Assembly (NCBI GenBank): GCA_947650365.1
Contig: OX393551.1
Coordinates: forward strand, 7,330,042-7,394,041
Direction of reading: 5' to 3'
From: Chamaelirium japonicum
Lineage: Eukaryota > Streptophyta > Magnoliopsida > Liliales > Melanthiaceae
DNA: 64,000 bases
Shown: one piece after another, positions 1 through 21,189 of the stretch
How positions within the stretch are numbered: position 1 is the first letter of the stretch
Layout of the letters: each line of letters begins with the position of its first letter
Position numbers and translations under genes: made by a program
Notes under the pieces: model-generated
What the model saw: the letters and a program-made list of their open reading frames with translations, nothing else
The model's database searches: none
What the model was told of the DNA's origin: nothing

Positions 1-76
1 CGAATCGAGGACCTGTGCCCCAAAGGGTGCATCGTAACACCAATTGTGCTAACAATTGGGTACGTATCGATGGGGT

Positions 77-119
77 GTGTGTGTGTGTGTGTATATATAG
101 ATATATGTAGAGAGAGAGA
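77..119. repeat. (GT)n/(TA)n/(GA)n compound microsatellite
   Basis: A short GT run passes into TATATAGATATA and then a GA run, directly left of the first foldback element. It matches the TA-rich borders of the other foldback elements in this region. Confidence 0.85.
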
Positions 120-124
120 GGGTT

Positions 125-492
125 GGGTTCCTATGACATGTCATAGGGAGTACCCTATGACATACAATGAATTAGTAATGCTAGAATGATTAGAATGTGC
201 TAATTTTTTTTAGGGTGATCATCTTACCTTAGAATGTCCACAAAAAATCAAAGCATTCCAAAACTTGTTGGGGCATCAAATGCTAGAAGCTTCATCGGCT
301 ATTTATTTTAACCGTTAAATTGAAAAGCATATTTAATGCCCTTAGAAGTTTTAGAATGTGCCAATTTTGTGTCTGTGTCCTATCTAAGATAGGGTGATTA
401 TCCTCATTTAAAATTAGAACATTCTAAATATTCTAGGGTTACTAATTCACCATATGTCATAGGGTACTCCCTATGACATGTCATAGGAACCC
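125..492. mobile_element. Foldback MITE A bordered by TA-rich repeats
   Basis: The outer ~40 bases (125–164) are an almost exact reverse complement of 453–492, both built on the motif CTATGACATGTCATAGG. Weaker inverted similarity continues inward on both sides, so the whole 368-bp segment can fold into one hairpin around a centre containing ACCGTTAAATTGA (311–323). There is no coding capacity. It is bordered on the left by a GT/TA tract and on the right by (TA)n. I interpret it as a non-autonomous foldback element of the same broad group as those at 784, 1634, 2030 and 15706. Confidence 0.7.
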
Positions 493-495
493 ATT

Positions 496-498
<3 letters not shown>

Positions 499-542
<44 letters not shown>
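499..542. repeat. (TA)n microsatellite
   Basis: About 20 TA units between foldback elements A and B. The tyrosine/isoleucine-only reading frames through it are not genes. Confidence 0.95.
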
Positions 543-556
543 GGGGCATGCTATGC

Positions 557-678
557 TGCGGCATGCGGTAAGTGCGGCACAGCACTGCAGCCGTCTGATG
601 CACGCGCTGCGTGCATCGCATGCACGCAACGGTGCATTATACGGCAGCGGTGCGATGCTGCACTTACTGCATGCCGCA
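557..678. mobile_element. Small GC-rich foldback element B
   Basis: The segment opens with TGCGGCATGCGGTAAGTGC and closes with its imperfect inverse GCACTTACTGCATGCCGCA, with further complementary GC-rich sequence between. It forms a hairpin of about 120 bp. It sits between one (TA)n tract and a (TC)n(TA)n tract. Its sequence differs from the other foldback elements here, but its setting is the same. Confidence 0.6.
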
Positions 679-687
679 TTATTGCAT

Positions 688-688
688 T

Positions 689-783
<95 letters not shown>
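688..783. repeat. (TC)n then (TA)n microsatellite
   Basis: A short TC run continues directly into about 35 TA units, ending where foldback element C begins. Confidence 0.95.
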
Positions 784-785
<2 letters not shown>

Positions 786-1638
786 GTCCCGATCGGGTGA
801 GAAAGCTCTTATATGCGAAACCTTATGCAAAACCTACCTAGAGGTTTCAGAATTTGATGAAACTTGGTGGGTGTGATACCTATGGTCAACGTTCTAAAAA
901 GCGCTAGGCGCTAGTCGAGCGGTAGGGGACCTTCTAGCGCCTAGGCGTTTTAAATTTTTTTAATTATTTTGATATTATATATAATATATATATTTTTAAC
1001 TTACTATAAATTCAAGATTATCCCAAATATTATTTTAAAGAGCATGTATCATTTACATAACCATAAATTCAAGATTAACATAAACAAAAGCAAGCATGAT
1101 ATTATCTCATATAATATCATAATATCTATAATTTTAGTCCCTTCAAAATCATAAATTTATGATTATCACTAATAGAATAGCATCTATACACGTTCTAGTG
1201 CCTAGGCGGCTGCCTAGCCCCGTGCTAGGACCGCCTAGGCGGCCGTCTTGCCCTGCCTAGATGCCTGGGCCGCTTTTCTGCACCGCCTAGGACTAGGCTA
1301 GGCGGTAGGGGGCCTTCTAGCGTCTAAGCACCGCCTAGGCTGCCGCCTAGGTCACTTTTTAGAACACTGCCTATGGTAAGTTGATCATCCTCACCAAAAA
1401 TCATCAAATTCTAAAACCTCTAGGGGCATCAAATGTTAGAATATTTATTGACCGTCCATAAAAACCGTTAATTTGAATAGCATATTTGTTCATCTAAAGG
1501 TTTTAGAATTTGATGATTTTTGGTGAGGATGATCAACTTACCATAGGTATCATACCCACCAAGTTTCATCAAATTCCAAAACCTCTAGGTAGGTTTCGCA
1601 CAAGGTTTCGCATATAAGAGGTTTCTATGGGTCGGGAT
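784..1638. mobile_element. Foldback MITE C, split by a hAT MITE
   Basis: Without the insertion at 887–1369, the left arm (784–886 and 1378–1460) is complementary to the right arm (about 1470–1638). Landmarks are the CTTATATGCGAAACC end against GGTTTCGCATATAAGAG, and ACCTCTAGG blocks in both arms. The centre carries ACCGTTAATTTGA (1464–1476). A second copy of the family lies at 15706–16078. The left border is (TA)n and the right border abuts foldback D at a shared GGGATCC sequence. Confidence 0.75.
887..1369. mobile_element. hAT-type MITE (CTAGGCG family), copy 1
   Basis: The 483-bp element is flanked by the 8-bp direct repeat CCTATGGT (879–886 and 1370–1377), the length hAT transposases generate. 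Its termini are inverted repeats, CAACGTTCTAAAAAGCG against the complement of CTTTTTAGAACACTG, giving a hAT-like CAGTGTTCTAAAAAG end. Arrays of the palindromic word GCCTAGGCG surround an AT-rich core. There is no transposase, so it is non-autonomous. It interrupts foldback element C and is therefore younger than it. Copy 2, in opposite orientation, is at 49357–49906. Confidence 0.88.
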
Positions 1639-2003
1639 CCAGGGACACTATTTTGCCACAGAGTTAGACACACATCATCCAAATCGTTAGATAGAGGTTT
1701 CAGAATTTATTGATTTATTGTAAGGACGATCATCTTTCCTTAGATAACACATCCATAAAAAATCAGCACATTCTAAACCCTTTAGGTGCATCAAGTCTAA
1801 AAAGCACCGTTCATTTTAACCGTTAAATTGAAGAGAACATTTGATCAGTCTATAGGTTTTAGAATGTGTTGATTTTTTACTGATGTGCTATCTAAGGCAT
1901 GGTTATCACCCTAAATAAACATCAACAAATTATGAAACCTCTATCTAGGGTTTTGGGGATGCGTGTCTAACTTTGTGGCAAAGTAGTGTATCCCTGGATC
2001 CCA
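1634..2003. mobile_element. Foldback MITE D
   Basis: The left arm starts GGATCCAGGGACACTATTTT and the right arm ends with its imperfect inverse (AGTGTATCCCTGGATCC). A second matched pair lies inside it, GAGTTAGACACACATC against its complement. The centre has ACCGTTAAATTGA at 1819–1831, as in element A. A short (TA)n tract follows. Confidence 0.72.
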
Positions 2004-2029
2004 ACCATATATATATATGGGGGCGAGGA

Positions 2030-2471
2030 GTCTGCACTCGAGTTGCAGCAACGACGCTGCACCTCTTGCTTGTTTACCTCCCTAGAAGTTTTGGAATTTG
2101 ATGAAATTTGGTGAGGGTGTTGTTTAGGGTAAGATGATCATCCTCACCAATTTTCATCAAATTCCAAAACTTCTAGGGGGGTCAAATGGTCGAAGCAAAA
2201 TCTGCAGATTTTAACGGTGACTGTGGACGGCTGATTTTGCTTCGACCATTTGACCCCCTAAAAGTTTTGGAATTTGATGAAAATTGGTGAGGATGATCAT
2301 CTTACCCTAGACAACACCCTCACCAAATTTTATCAAATTCCAAAACTTTTAAGATGGTAAAACAATGCCTGAGGTGCAGCAACAACGCTTCAAATTCCAA
2401 AACTTTTAAGATGGTAAAACAATGCCTGAGGTGCAGCAACAACGCTGCACCTCTGGTCCAGCATCCCTTTT

Positions 2472-2474
<3 letters not shown>
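2030..2474. mobile_element. Foldback MITE E with an internal short duplication
   Basis: Two long arms are complementary around about 2210, with AAGCAAAATCTGCAGATTTT facing GCTGATTTTGCTTCGACC. The blocks TTGGAATTTGATGAAA and GATGATCATC(C/T)T occur in both orientations. Near the right end a segment of about 56 bp containing GAGGTGCAGCAACAACGCT is duplicated in tandem. Long (TA)n follows immediately. Confidence 0.68.

Positions 2475-2548
<74 letters not shown>
2475..2548. repeat. (TA)n microsatellite
   Basis: About 36 TA units at the right border of foldback element E. Confidence 0.97.
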
Positions 2549-2550
<2 letters not shown>

Positions 2551-2698
2551 CCACTGTTTAAGGAAGGTTGTTGATTTCTAAAAAAAAGGAAGGTGCTGAA
2601 CTGTCTAAATAAATTTGAAGATCCATAAAATCCTTGGGACTTAACGAATTTCATGTGATTTTGGCATTATGAATAGTTGTGACTTGTGAGCATTTTAT

Positions 2699-3970
2699 GA
2701 TTGGGGAATTTGCCAAGTTTAGGCAGGTAGTGGAGTGAACCGACTGCAACTGGAGTTCATCCTGGAAAAGATAATATTAGTTAATGTATATGCATGAAAA
2801 CCAAAGTAAATCGAGCAGGCTGCCTTGCGTTTTCTGCATGCTCCTTTCTGGTCCACTTAGGTTGGGTTGGGGCTGCTATTCTAGTCTACTTGGTTGTGTC
2901 AAGGTTCAGTGGGATCATGGATGAACTAGATCCTATCAGAAATAAAAGCCGGGTCTGGATTTGGTTATGATCCAAAGGAACAGGTTTTATTTTTCAGATT
3001 TGCCCTCATGGTCATTTGGTTGGTGACTTGGTGGAGCTTGAAGTGCACTTGTAGTTATAATTACTACTACAAGTAGTTTAGAATCTTATGGCTTATTCTA
3101 ATTCAAACTTGAGTTGTTTGGTTTGCTGAGGTTTTAACTACTGAAATTGAAATACATTGTTGACTATCTTAGTTTGTTCTCCAATCATTTTTTGTGGGTG
3201 TTTGAAATATGTTGATATGCCTAAAATTGCTGATTGACTAATGTTCATATTTCGGGGAGACCGGATCAGTTTGCGAACCACATACTCTTGTGTATTACAG
3301 CGGTAGCTTCCATGTAATCCATGTCCACCTCCACGATTGGGGAATTTGCCAAGTTTAGGCAGGTAGTGGAGTGAACCGACTGCAACTGGAGTTCATCCTG
3401 GAAAAGATAATATTAGTTAATGTATATGCATGAAAACCAAAGTAAATCGAGCAGGCTGCCTTGCGTTTTCTGCATGCTCCTTTCTGGTCCACTTAGGTTG
3501 GGTTGGGGCTGCTATTCTAGTCTACTTGGGTGTGTCAAGGTTCAGTGGGATCATGGATGAACTAGATCCTATCAGAAATAAAAGCCGGGTCTGGATTTGG
3601 TTATGATCCAAAGGAACAGGTTTTATTTTTCAGATCTGCCCTCATGGTCATTTGGTTGGTGACTTGGTGGAACTTGAAGTGCACTTGTAGTTATAATTAC
3701 TACTACAAGTAGTTTAGAATCTTATGGCTTATTCTAATTCAAACTTGAGTTGTTTGGTTTGCTGAGGTTTTAACTACTGAAATTGAAATACATTGTTGAC
3801 TATCTTAGTTTGTTCTCCAATCATTTTTTGTGGGTGTTTGAAATATGTTGATATGCCTAAAATTGCTGATTGACTAATGTTCATATTTCGGGGAGACCGG
3901 ATCAGTTTGCGAACCACATACTCTTGTGTATTACAGCGGTAGCTTCCATGTAATCCATGTCCACCTCCAC
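2699..3970. repeat. 636-bp tandem duplication
   Basis: Unit 1 (2699–3334) and unit 2 (3335–3970) are almost identical; I saw only a few substitutions. Each runs from GATTGGGGAATTTGCC to CCATGTCCACCTCCAC. The near-identity implies a recent duplication, or an assembly duplication. No convincing exon is visible in the unit, which reads like intron or intergenic DNA. The flank at 3971–4470 is similar, AT-rich and without a recognisable gene. Confidence 0.93.
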
Positions 3971-4473
3971 TTGCGATCAACGGACAGTTTTGCTCTCTTA
4001 AAAGGTTTTGGTTGGATTAAAATTGTTAATTCCATGATCTCCGATCGATGTTTTTAAACCCGAGTTCAATCCTTTATAAAATGTATTATTAGGTATTACA
4101 TAAATCTTTGTTTTAACAGGTCCTTTGCTGCAAAACCTTGTATACTTTTTTATTTCTAATCTTCTGCATGATCTCGTAGATGAGTAGGCGCAGGTGTCTC
4201 CATATGTATACAAAAAAGAGGAGCATTTGTTTTCTGGGGCTCACTTGGGCTTGCGGGAATACCTCGACTGTTGTTTTGCTAATGCTGACTTCTGTTGTCT
4301 CTCTTATTTATTTTATTTTACTTTACTTTACTTTGCCTCTGTGTGTGTGATAATCTTTTTAGATCATAAAGTACGTGATGACCCGGATGCATTGCTTCTT
4401 TACCTCTCACCAACTTAAATATATATTTTTTTATTTTAAAAATTCATATTTGTATGATGGTGAGTGGTTGCAG

Positions 4474-4547
4474 CTGCAGTGCCTGATTCTGTGAAGGCTG
4501 AACTCTTGCAACGCATCCGATCATTTCTCATGTCTGCTGCACTCTGA
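4474..4547 (+). CDS. Possible terminal exon of an unidentified plus-strand gene
   Basis: A good 3' splice site (GTGGTTGCAG) is followed by an open frame, in phase 2, reading AVPDSVKAELLQRIRSF and then LMSAAL to a TGA at 4545–4547. AATAAA-like signals follow at about 4602 and 4633. Amphipathic Leu/Arg/Lys-rich character and the signal order (acceptor, short frame, stop, polyadenylation motifs) suggest the last coding exon of a gene. I do not recognise the protein and found no matching upstream exon; the tandem duplication upstream may lie in an intron. It could be chance. Confidence 0.35.
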
Positions 4548-5040
4548 TTTGTGTACCACCAGTTTCAAATGGTTAAGGTACCCCCCTGTGACTGTCCAGA
4601 AAATAAAAACTTTGATTCAGTCATTTATTATTAATAAAATTGTATGGAGATAATCTTATTCAAAACCAGGTTGTGTGTTGCTGGTCTTTTATTTACATGT
4701 AAAATATACATTGTGTAGAATGTTGTTGGACTGTATTTGGTTGAGTCGGGTCGGGTCGGGTTGGGTCATGTTGTGCTACGTTTTGTCGGGTTAAGTTGCG
4801 ATGGTAAGGATAACACAGTTATTTTTTCATTTGTTTAGGAGTAAAATGGACAGAAACGACTACTTACTATTTAGAGCAACTACAGCAGCCTATCTATTTT
4901 AGGCAGTAAACAGCCAAAAAGTAGGGAGAAATTGATATTTTTCTAGAACAGTGAGCCATACTTGGAATCCCCTCCCCCCCTCGATCATGGACCTACGGAT
5001 GGCGAGCAGCAACACCGTGGCACAAACATGGGTTGACCTA

Positions 5041-5384
5041 GGCTCTGATACCTGTGTTTGGTCCCCCTTGACCCTTGGATACCCGCCTTAACAAATCGTC
5101 TTGTAAGGGGTGGTCTATGGTGGGTATATGAAGCCACCATCACCCAGCTCTCTACTAGATGTGGGACTAACCCAACAATCTCCCCCTCGAATGAGGCTAG
5201 GAATGGACACCACTGTCAGCGCCCCCTTTCGTGCGGCATGATTAGGAGAACCACCTGCGCATAACGTGGTCACATCTGGCCCGACCAGAACCTGACTTGG
5301 CGGAACCTTGCTCTGATAGCACTGTTAGATACCCTCTCGTCCCAAAACCAGGGTCATGAGGCCGATGTGTGACTAAACCCAACG
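5041..5384 (-). mobile_element. TRIM retrotransposon with a ~130-bp internal region
   Basis: Read on the minus strand, a partial LTR (5384–5323) ends GGTATCTAACA. A primer-binding site follows, TGCTATCAGAGC (5322–5310), one mismatch from the initiator-Met-tRNA complement TGGTATCAGAGC. Then come ~120 bp of internal sequence, the purine tract CGAGGGGGAGAT (5189–5178) and a second LTR (5177–5055) beginning TGTTGGGTTAGTCCCACATC. That LTR is itself followed by GGTATCAGAGCC (5052–5041), another primer-binding site. No coding capacity exists. The LTR at 5323–5384 seems internally deleted. A solo LTR of the family lies at 14217–14333. Confidence 0.72.
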
Positions 5385-5386
5385 TC

Positions 5387-5560
5387 AGTCATTGCATATT
5401 TATGGTGAGGCCAATCAGGTTGCAGAATGGGCCTCTAATGCTAGCCCACGGGCTCGTAACAAATACGTTTGGACTTCGGAGTATCTCGTACCTTTACACG
5501 CTTTGTTTGCCCTTTTGATGTCACTGGTGTTTCCTTTCCACAATGATGTTTTCTTGTATG
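5387..5560 (+). pseudogene. LINE RNase H-like C-terminal fragment
   Basis: The frame reads HIYGEANQVAEWASNAS, which resembles the plant LINE/RVT_3 motif (H-x-x-R-x-x-N-x-x-A-D-x-x-A) near the C-terminus of non-LTR retrotransposon ORF2. No reverse transcriptase lies next to it, so this is a scrap. The stretch 5640–6320 downstream is AT-rich and holds nothing I can identify. Confidence 0.5.
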
Positions 5561-6320
5561 TTTTACCAAATAAAAAAGAGCAAATTAGAAACCAACCTTC
5601 TGAGCTATGCATCTAATTTTACATTGGTCCCTCAATTAATTAATTTTTTGAACAACTTGATCTCTTAAACTATGCTATGTCTGCATGTTCACCCCTTTCG
5701 TTAAATTTCAACCGTCAAACTTAATTTTTATACCAAACTACCCTCGTAATTGTCATCATAAGTAATGCTTAGAAGATATATTTGGCATATAAGAAGGGTA
5801 TTTTGGAGATAATTGTTAAGTTTGATGACTAAACGTTGATAGAGGTTGTAATTAAACATGCAGACGGAAAATAGTTCGAGGGGGTCAAGTTGTTCAAAAA
5901 ATCAATTGAGTTAAAGAACCAATGTGAAATTTGGTATATAAATCTGGGGAGGTTTTTGTATTTTCATTGAATATAACCGTAAATAGAAATAAACCACAAA
6001 GAATGATTGATAAAGCCGACCCACATAGATGGGACATGCTTTGTATATCACTAGTGCATGCCAATGCCTATTGGCACTGTAGCGGGCCGTCTTCGGCGGC
6101 AATATACCCACTGAGCATCATCATCTCCACCGTATTCATTTAACGGCTGAGGGTCGCCGGTTTAACCGTAGTTTTGACCGTTTGTTTCTTTTTGTGGTAA
6201 AAATATAATTAACATAAAATTTCTTTTTGTGGTAAAGTTGTAAATAACACGAACAGCCTTAACATGTTATATAGATTTAGTTTTAGCAAACTCTCTTTGC
6301 GTAACCAAATGCTGGTGTTA

Positions 6321-17487
<11,167 letters not shown>

Positions 17488-17557
17488 TCTAGCTGGTTGA
17501 TGAGACTGACTATGTAGTGGTGGTGTCTTGGTTGGAGAGGGAAAAGTGAGCACCTTT

Positions 17558-17564
17558 CTTTATA
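17558..17564 (-). promoter_or_regulatory. TATA box of the lipase gene
   Basis: TATAAAG on the minus strand lies about 70 bases before the chosen ATG. This places transcription start near 17530 and excludes the in-frame ATG at 17553 from the mRNA. Confidence 0.6.
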
Positions 17565-17789
17565 GAGGAGCTAGCGAGGGAAGTGTGGTGTGAGTGTGAA
17601 AGCAAGAAGAGACGGAGGGTGTTGGATTTCTTAACGGACCCAAGCATCTTGCCTTAAAGTCTGGGCCTTTCCACGTCTGGTCCGTCAACCATCTGATCCA
17701 GCTGCCACAATGGGAAATGTTTGAGGGGGAAACGTTCCCCCCCCAATATGGGAATGAGAAATGTACATCAATCCTCTGTGGGTGGCTAT

Positions 17790-17814
17790 CGTTTCCACGT
17801 ATAGTGGAAACGAT
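17790..17814. repeat. Perfect short hairpin upstream of the lipase promoter
   Basis: CGTTTCCAC, a five-base loop, then GTGGAAACG, about 230 bp upstream of the lipase TATA box. It could be a regulatory palindrome or a repeat remnant; function is unknown. Confidence 0.5.
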
Positions 17815-17972
17815 TCCACAGGGGGAATCAAACCGAAAGTTTTGCGTCGCTTTTAAGGGAAGCCCAAACTGAACTTGCCGCAAACGGTGAGTCCCACTCA
17901 GCTCCACCGGTAAGAACGTTGGGGCTTTCGAAAGGGAGGTGCTATTTGCACCCACCAGATTCAGCTTCCTAC

Positions 17973-18360
17973 TTGATCTTTTTTCAGATTAATTGATGAC
18001 TAATTCCTAACGTAACAATTTTTAAATGTACGTTCATGACAACGAGATATCTCCGTTCACGTTAGGTCCCTGATTATTTTTAAAAACACGAGAACATCCT
18101 CACCGTCGGCCTGCCATTCCCATAATCGAGCTACGGTGGTGGAGGCAACGGGATGGGATAGGTGCCCAGGTGGCCGGTTATCATGCATGATCAACGGTGG
18201 AAGAGGTAAGCACATGCAGTGGATGTGGTGGCGACGGTGGGCGCGAGTTGCAACTGCTCGCTGCCCCGACAACGACAAGCAATGAAGACGAGAGACGGGG
18301 GGCAGACGAAGGGGTTCGGTTCAAATTAGGTTTAGGTATAGGATTCATTATATCTTATGG
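17973..18360. repeat. Direct repeat, copy 1 (388 bp)
   Basis: Runs from TTGATCTTTTTTCAGATTA to ATTCATTATATCTTATGG and matches 19059–19441 over its full length with modest divergence. It is either a segmental duplication or the LTR pair of a small decayed element; neither termini nor target duplication are clear. Confidence 0.85.
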
Positions 18361-19058
18361 CCTATAGGTCTTAGGGTTTCAAGGATTCGTTTAGTTTAGA
18401 GGGTAGTGACATGAAATGAAAATTTAAAGTGCAATCAGGTGTATTGTCATCCTTGCAATTTGAATGTCCAGTAGGCTAGTTGATATGTTGATCAGAGACG
18501 GATCGCCAACTATTCTTTTTTTTTTAATATCCAAATTATTCTCATCCCTAACCTCCATCCAACCCTCCTTCGATCAATGAAAACTACCGAATTCAATCTT
18601 TCATACCACGAGCGACGCCATGCAAACTAAGATGCTCATGCACGCTCAGGAAAGCTGAGATTACCCTAGATTATATATAACGGGGATCGCTCCCCACACA
18701 TAATGAGAGTGCAAGACCTGTGTGATAAGATTCCACCTTAAGCTAGAGAGGATTTGAGGAAATTCACCTATCATGAGGATTGGCAATAGAGCACGGTTTT
18801 CTAGTAGACAACTAAGCAGGGGAGTGGCGACCTCTACTTCCATCCCCCCCATCCCCTACATTGTCGTGCCCTCCTCGTCGTAGACTCCACCACGACCTTG
18901 CCTCCTCTTCCTCCTTCTTCTTTCTTTCTTCTCCTCCTCCTCATTCACCTTCCTTCTTCTTCCTCCTCATCCATCCTCCCCGCACCAAAACCTAAGTTTG
19001 GCTCTGTCGATGGTTGCCCGCAGACAATGTTGACGAAAAAGTCGTCAACAGTCCCGTG

Positions 19059-19441
19059 TTGATCTTTTTTCATATTAATTGATGACTAATTCCTAACGTA
19101 ACAATTTTTAAATGTTCAGGACAACGAGATATCTCCGTTCACGTTAGGCCCTTGATTACTTTCAAAAACACGAGAACACCCTCACCATTGGCCTACCATT
19201 CCCATAATCGAGCTATGGTGGCGGAGGCAGCGAGATGCGGCAGGTGCCCAGGTGGCCAGATATCATGAACGATCAATGGTGGCGTTAGCAAGCACATGCA
19301 GTGGATGTGGTGGCGATGGTGGGCACGAGTTGCAATTGCTCGCCGCCCCGACAACGACAAGCAACGAAGATGAGAGACGGGGGCAGACGAAGGGGTTCGG
19401 TTCAGATTAGGTTTAGATATAGGTTTCATTATATCCTATGG
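19059..19441. repeat. Direct repeat, copy 2 (383 bp)
   Basis: Second copy of the 17973–18360 repeat. The ~700 bp between the copies (18361–19058) contain no gene I can identify, only a pyrimidine-rich tract near 18900–18975. Confidence 0.85.
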
Positions 19442-19808
19442 CTAATAGATAGTGCCAAGCGAAATTTGGTGGGTGCATATATATAGAACGCGTTTTATGG
19501 CTTTGGTGGCGGGAGGCTTTCTCAACCATCCGACCGTATCGAGATCAGCATGGCCAACGGATTGCGGTTCTGTCAATGGGACCCAGCCTCACTGAGGTGG
19601 GCCGAGTGGGTCGAATCTTTGTGGTGCAATCGTGCAAGAAAGCTGGGGTCACGTGGGAAACGACACGCGTGCTTGCTGGAGCCCAGCTCGGACCGGAGAT
19701 CACGGCGATCTGGTCAACTTTACTCTGGTTCGAGCCGTTCCACTGTAGACCCAAGATTACTGTTCTGTAGATATAATACATAAACATTAACCGTTTATTT
19801 CATCAAAG

Positions 19809-19881
19809 GACTCCGTGGCCCAATGGATAAGGCGCTGGTCTACGGAACCAGAGATTCTGGGTTCGATCCCCAGCGGAGTCG
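19809..19881 (+). tRNA. tRNA-Arg (anticodon ACG)
   Basis: A 73-base cloverleaf without intron. The acceptor pair is GACTCCG/CGGAGTC with discriminator G. The D arm contains GGCCCAATGGATAAGGC (A box). The anticodon stem CTGGT/ACCAG encloses loop CTACGGA with anticodon ACG, read as ICG after deamination. The T arm is CTGGG-TTCGATC-CCCAG (B box). No CCA is encoded, as expected in nuclear genes. A T-rich run (TTTTTTT at about 19891) follows as the polymerase III terminator. Confidence 0.97.
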
Positions 19882-19889
19882 GATTCTTA

Positions 19890-19915
19890 GTTTTTTTCTA
19901 GAATTTTTTTTTGTT
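19890..19915 (+). terminator. Pol III terminator T-runs after tRNA-Arg
   Basis: Two runs of seven to nine T lie within 35 bases downstream of the tRNA. Confidence 0.6.
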
Positions 19916-19985
19916 CCTTCAAAAAAACCCTTTTGTTTCTTCAAAAATAAAAATCATTTAGTTTCTTCAGGAACTCGTGCTCCAT

Positions 19986-20093
<108 letters not shown>

Positions 20094-20859
20094 TTTGTGA
20101 ACTTGAAGGGTTTTAAGAAATTATTATTTGAGAACTGAACTCAATCATGAACTAATGTTGAATATTTGGAATATCTTGTAAATTACTAAAATATTAGTCT
20201 CACTCATCCTTACTTTACATCTAAAATTTTAGATAAGATTTTGCAACAATTTTTTTTTTGGCTTTGCATATTTTTTTCTTCTCAAGGCTTGAATTATATT
20301 TATATTTCCATCTGAAAAAAGAAATAAATTAATATCTTCAACAAATTATATATCCACTTTAAGTAAAGAATGATATATTGTGAGGAGAAGCCATATCGGT
20401 ATCAACATGGTGCATCACGTGTGCGAGTGAGACGTGTTCAACACGGAACTTAACATCTAGTTTGTCATTTACTAAATTAATAGTGCATGCAATAAAGATA
20501 TATCTCATTCGGCATTTCTCTTAGAATTTTTTTTTATTGACTTGCCAGGTGTTTAGAGGACAGGGCGCGCGCTAGAGCATGGGCTCAAAGAGGTCCGTAG
20601 ATCGAAATGGGGGAAGGCTACATAACTACTATTTTTATTAAATTCTATAATTCCATGAATGTGACATTAACGGTCAGAATTCACACGTGAAAACAGGCAA
20701 TAACAGTTTTAAAAGAAAAGTTTGATGCAAGATGTTCATATTGGGAGTCGAACAGGGAACTTCTCTAACAAGGGAGAGAGGAAGAACCGCTCAGACAGGA
20801 ACTAGTTGGTCTTAGACCTTGAACTCTTCGTTTTTTTTTTGGTACAGTAGAAGGGTGAA

Positions 20860-21090
20860 TCATGACTTTTTGATCCTAAGATCCTCATACACAAGGGCTG
20901 AGATAGGCGAAGGAATATCAGTCTCCCAGTATCCCTCAATCCCGGATACCCGGGCATCGTGGGCTAACCAATGGACAACACTATTAGCTGTCCGTGGAAT
21001 CCATTGCATCGTAACCCCCTCCAGTTGGTCCCAGATCTTCATGCAATTCATCTCGACCTTTGACTCATTTGGCAAAGTAAGGCGTCAAGT
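20860..21090 (-). pseudogene. LINE RNase H-like C-terminal fragment
   Basis: The minus-strand frame reads VTMQWIPRTANSVVHWLAHDA, resembling the C-terminal RNase H-like motif of plant LINE ORF2 (V-x-R-x-x-N-x-x-A-x-x-L-A). It stops at a TAG near 20860 and no other LINE domains adjoin it. Confidence 0.5.
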
Positions 21091-21189
21091 TTGAGTGGGC
21101 AGACAAATATGAACAATCTTTTCAGTAATTAAATAGATGACTCATTTCTACACCGGTACTTACTATTCTAGTTAGTGGACGAGGCTAAG

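Noticed and set aside
498-876. Several overlapping frames rich in Tyr-Ile, Ser-Leu or Arg-Glu
   Set aside because: They are translations of (TA)n, (TC)n and (GA)n microsatellites. The same applies at 2354–2654, 13872–14207, 15020–15382, 16020–16319 and 19823–20116.
17491-17553. Upstream in-frame ATG extending the lipase by 22 residues
   Set aside because: It lies about 5 bases from the TATA box and therefore upstream of the expected transcription start; the shorter start also begins directly with the signal peptide.
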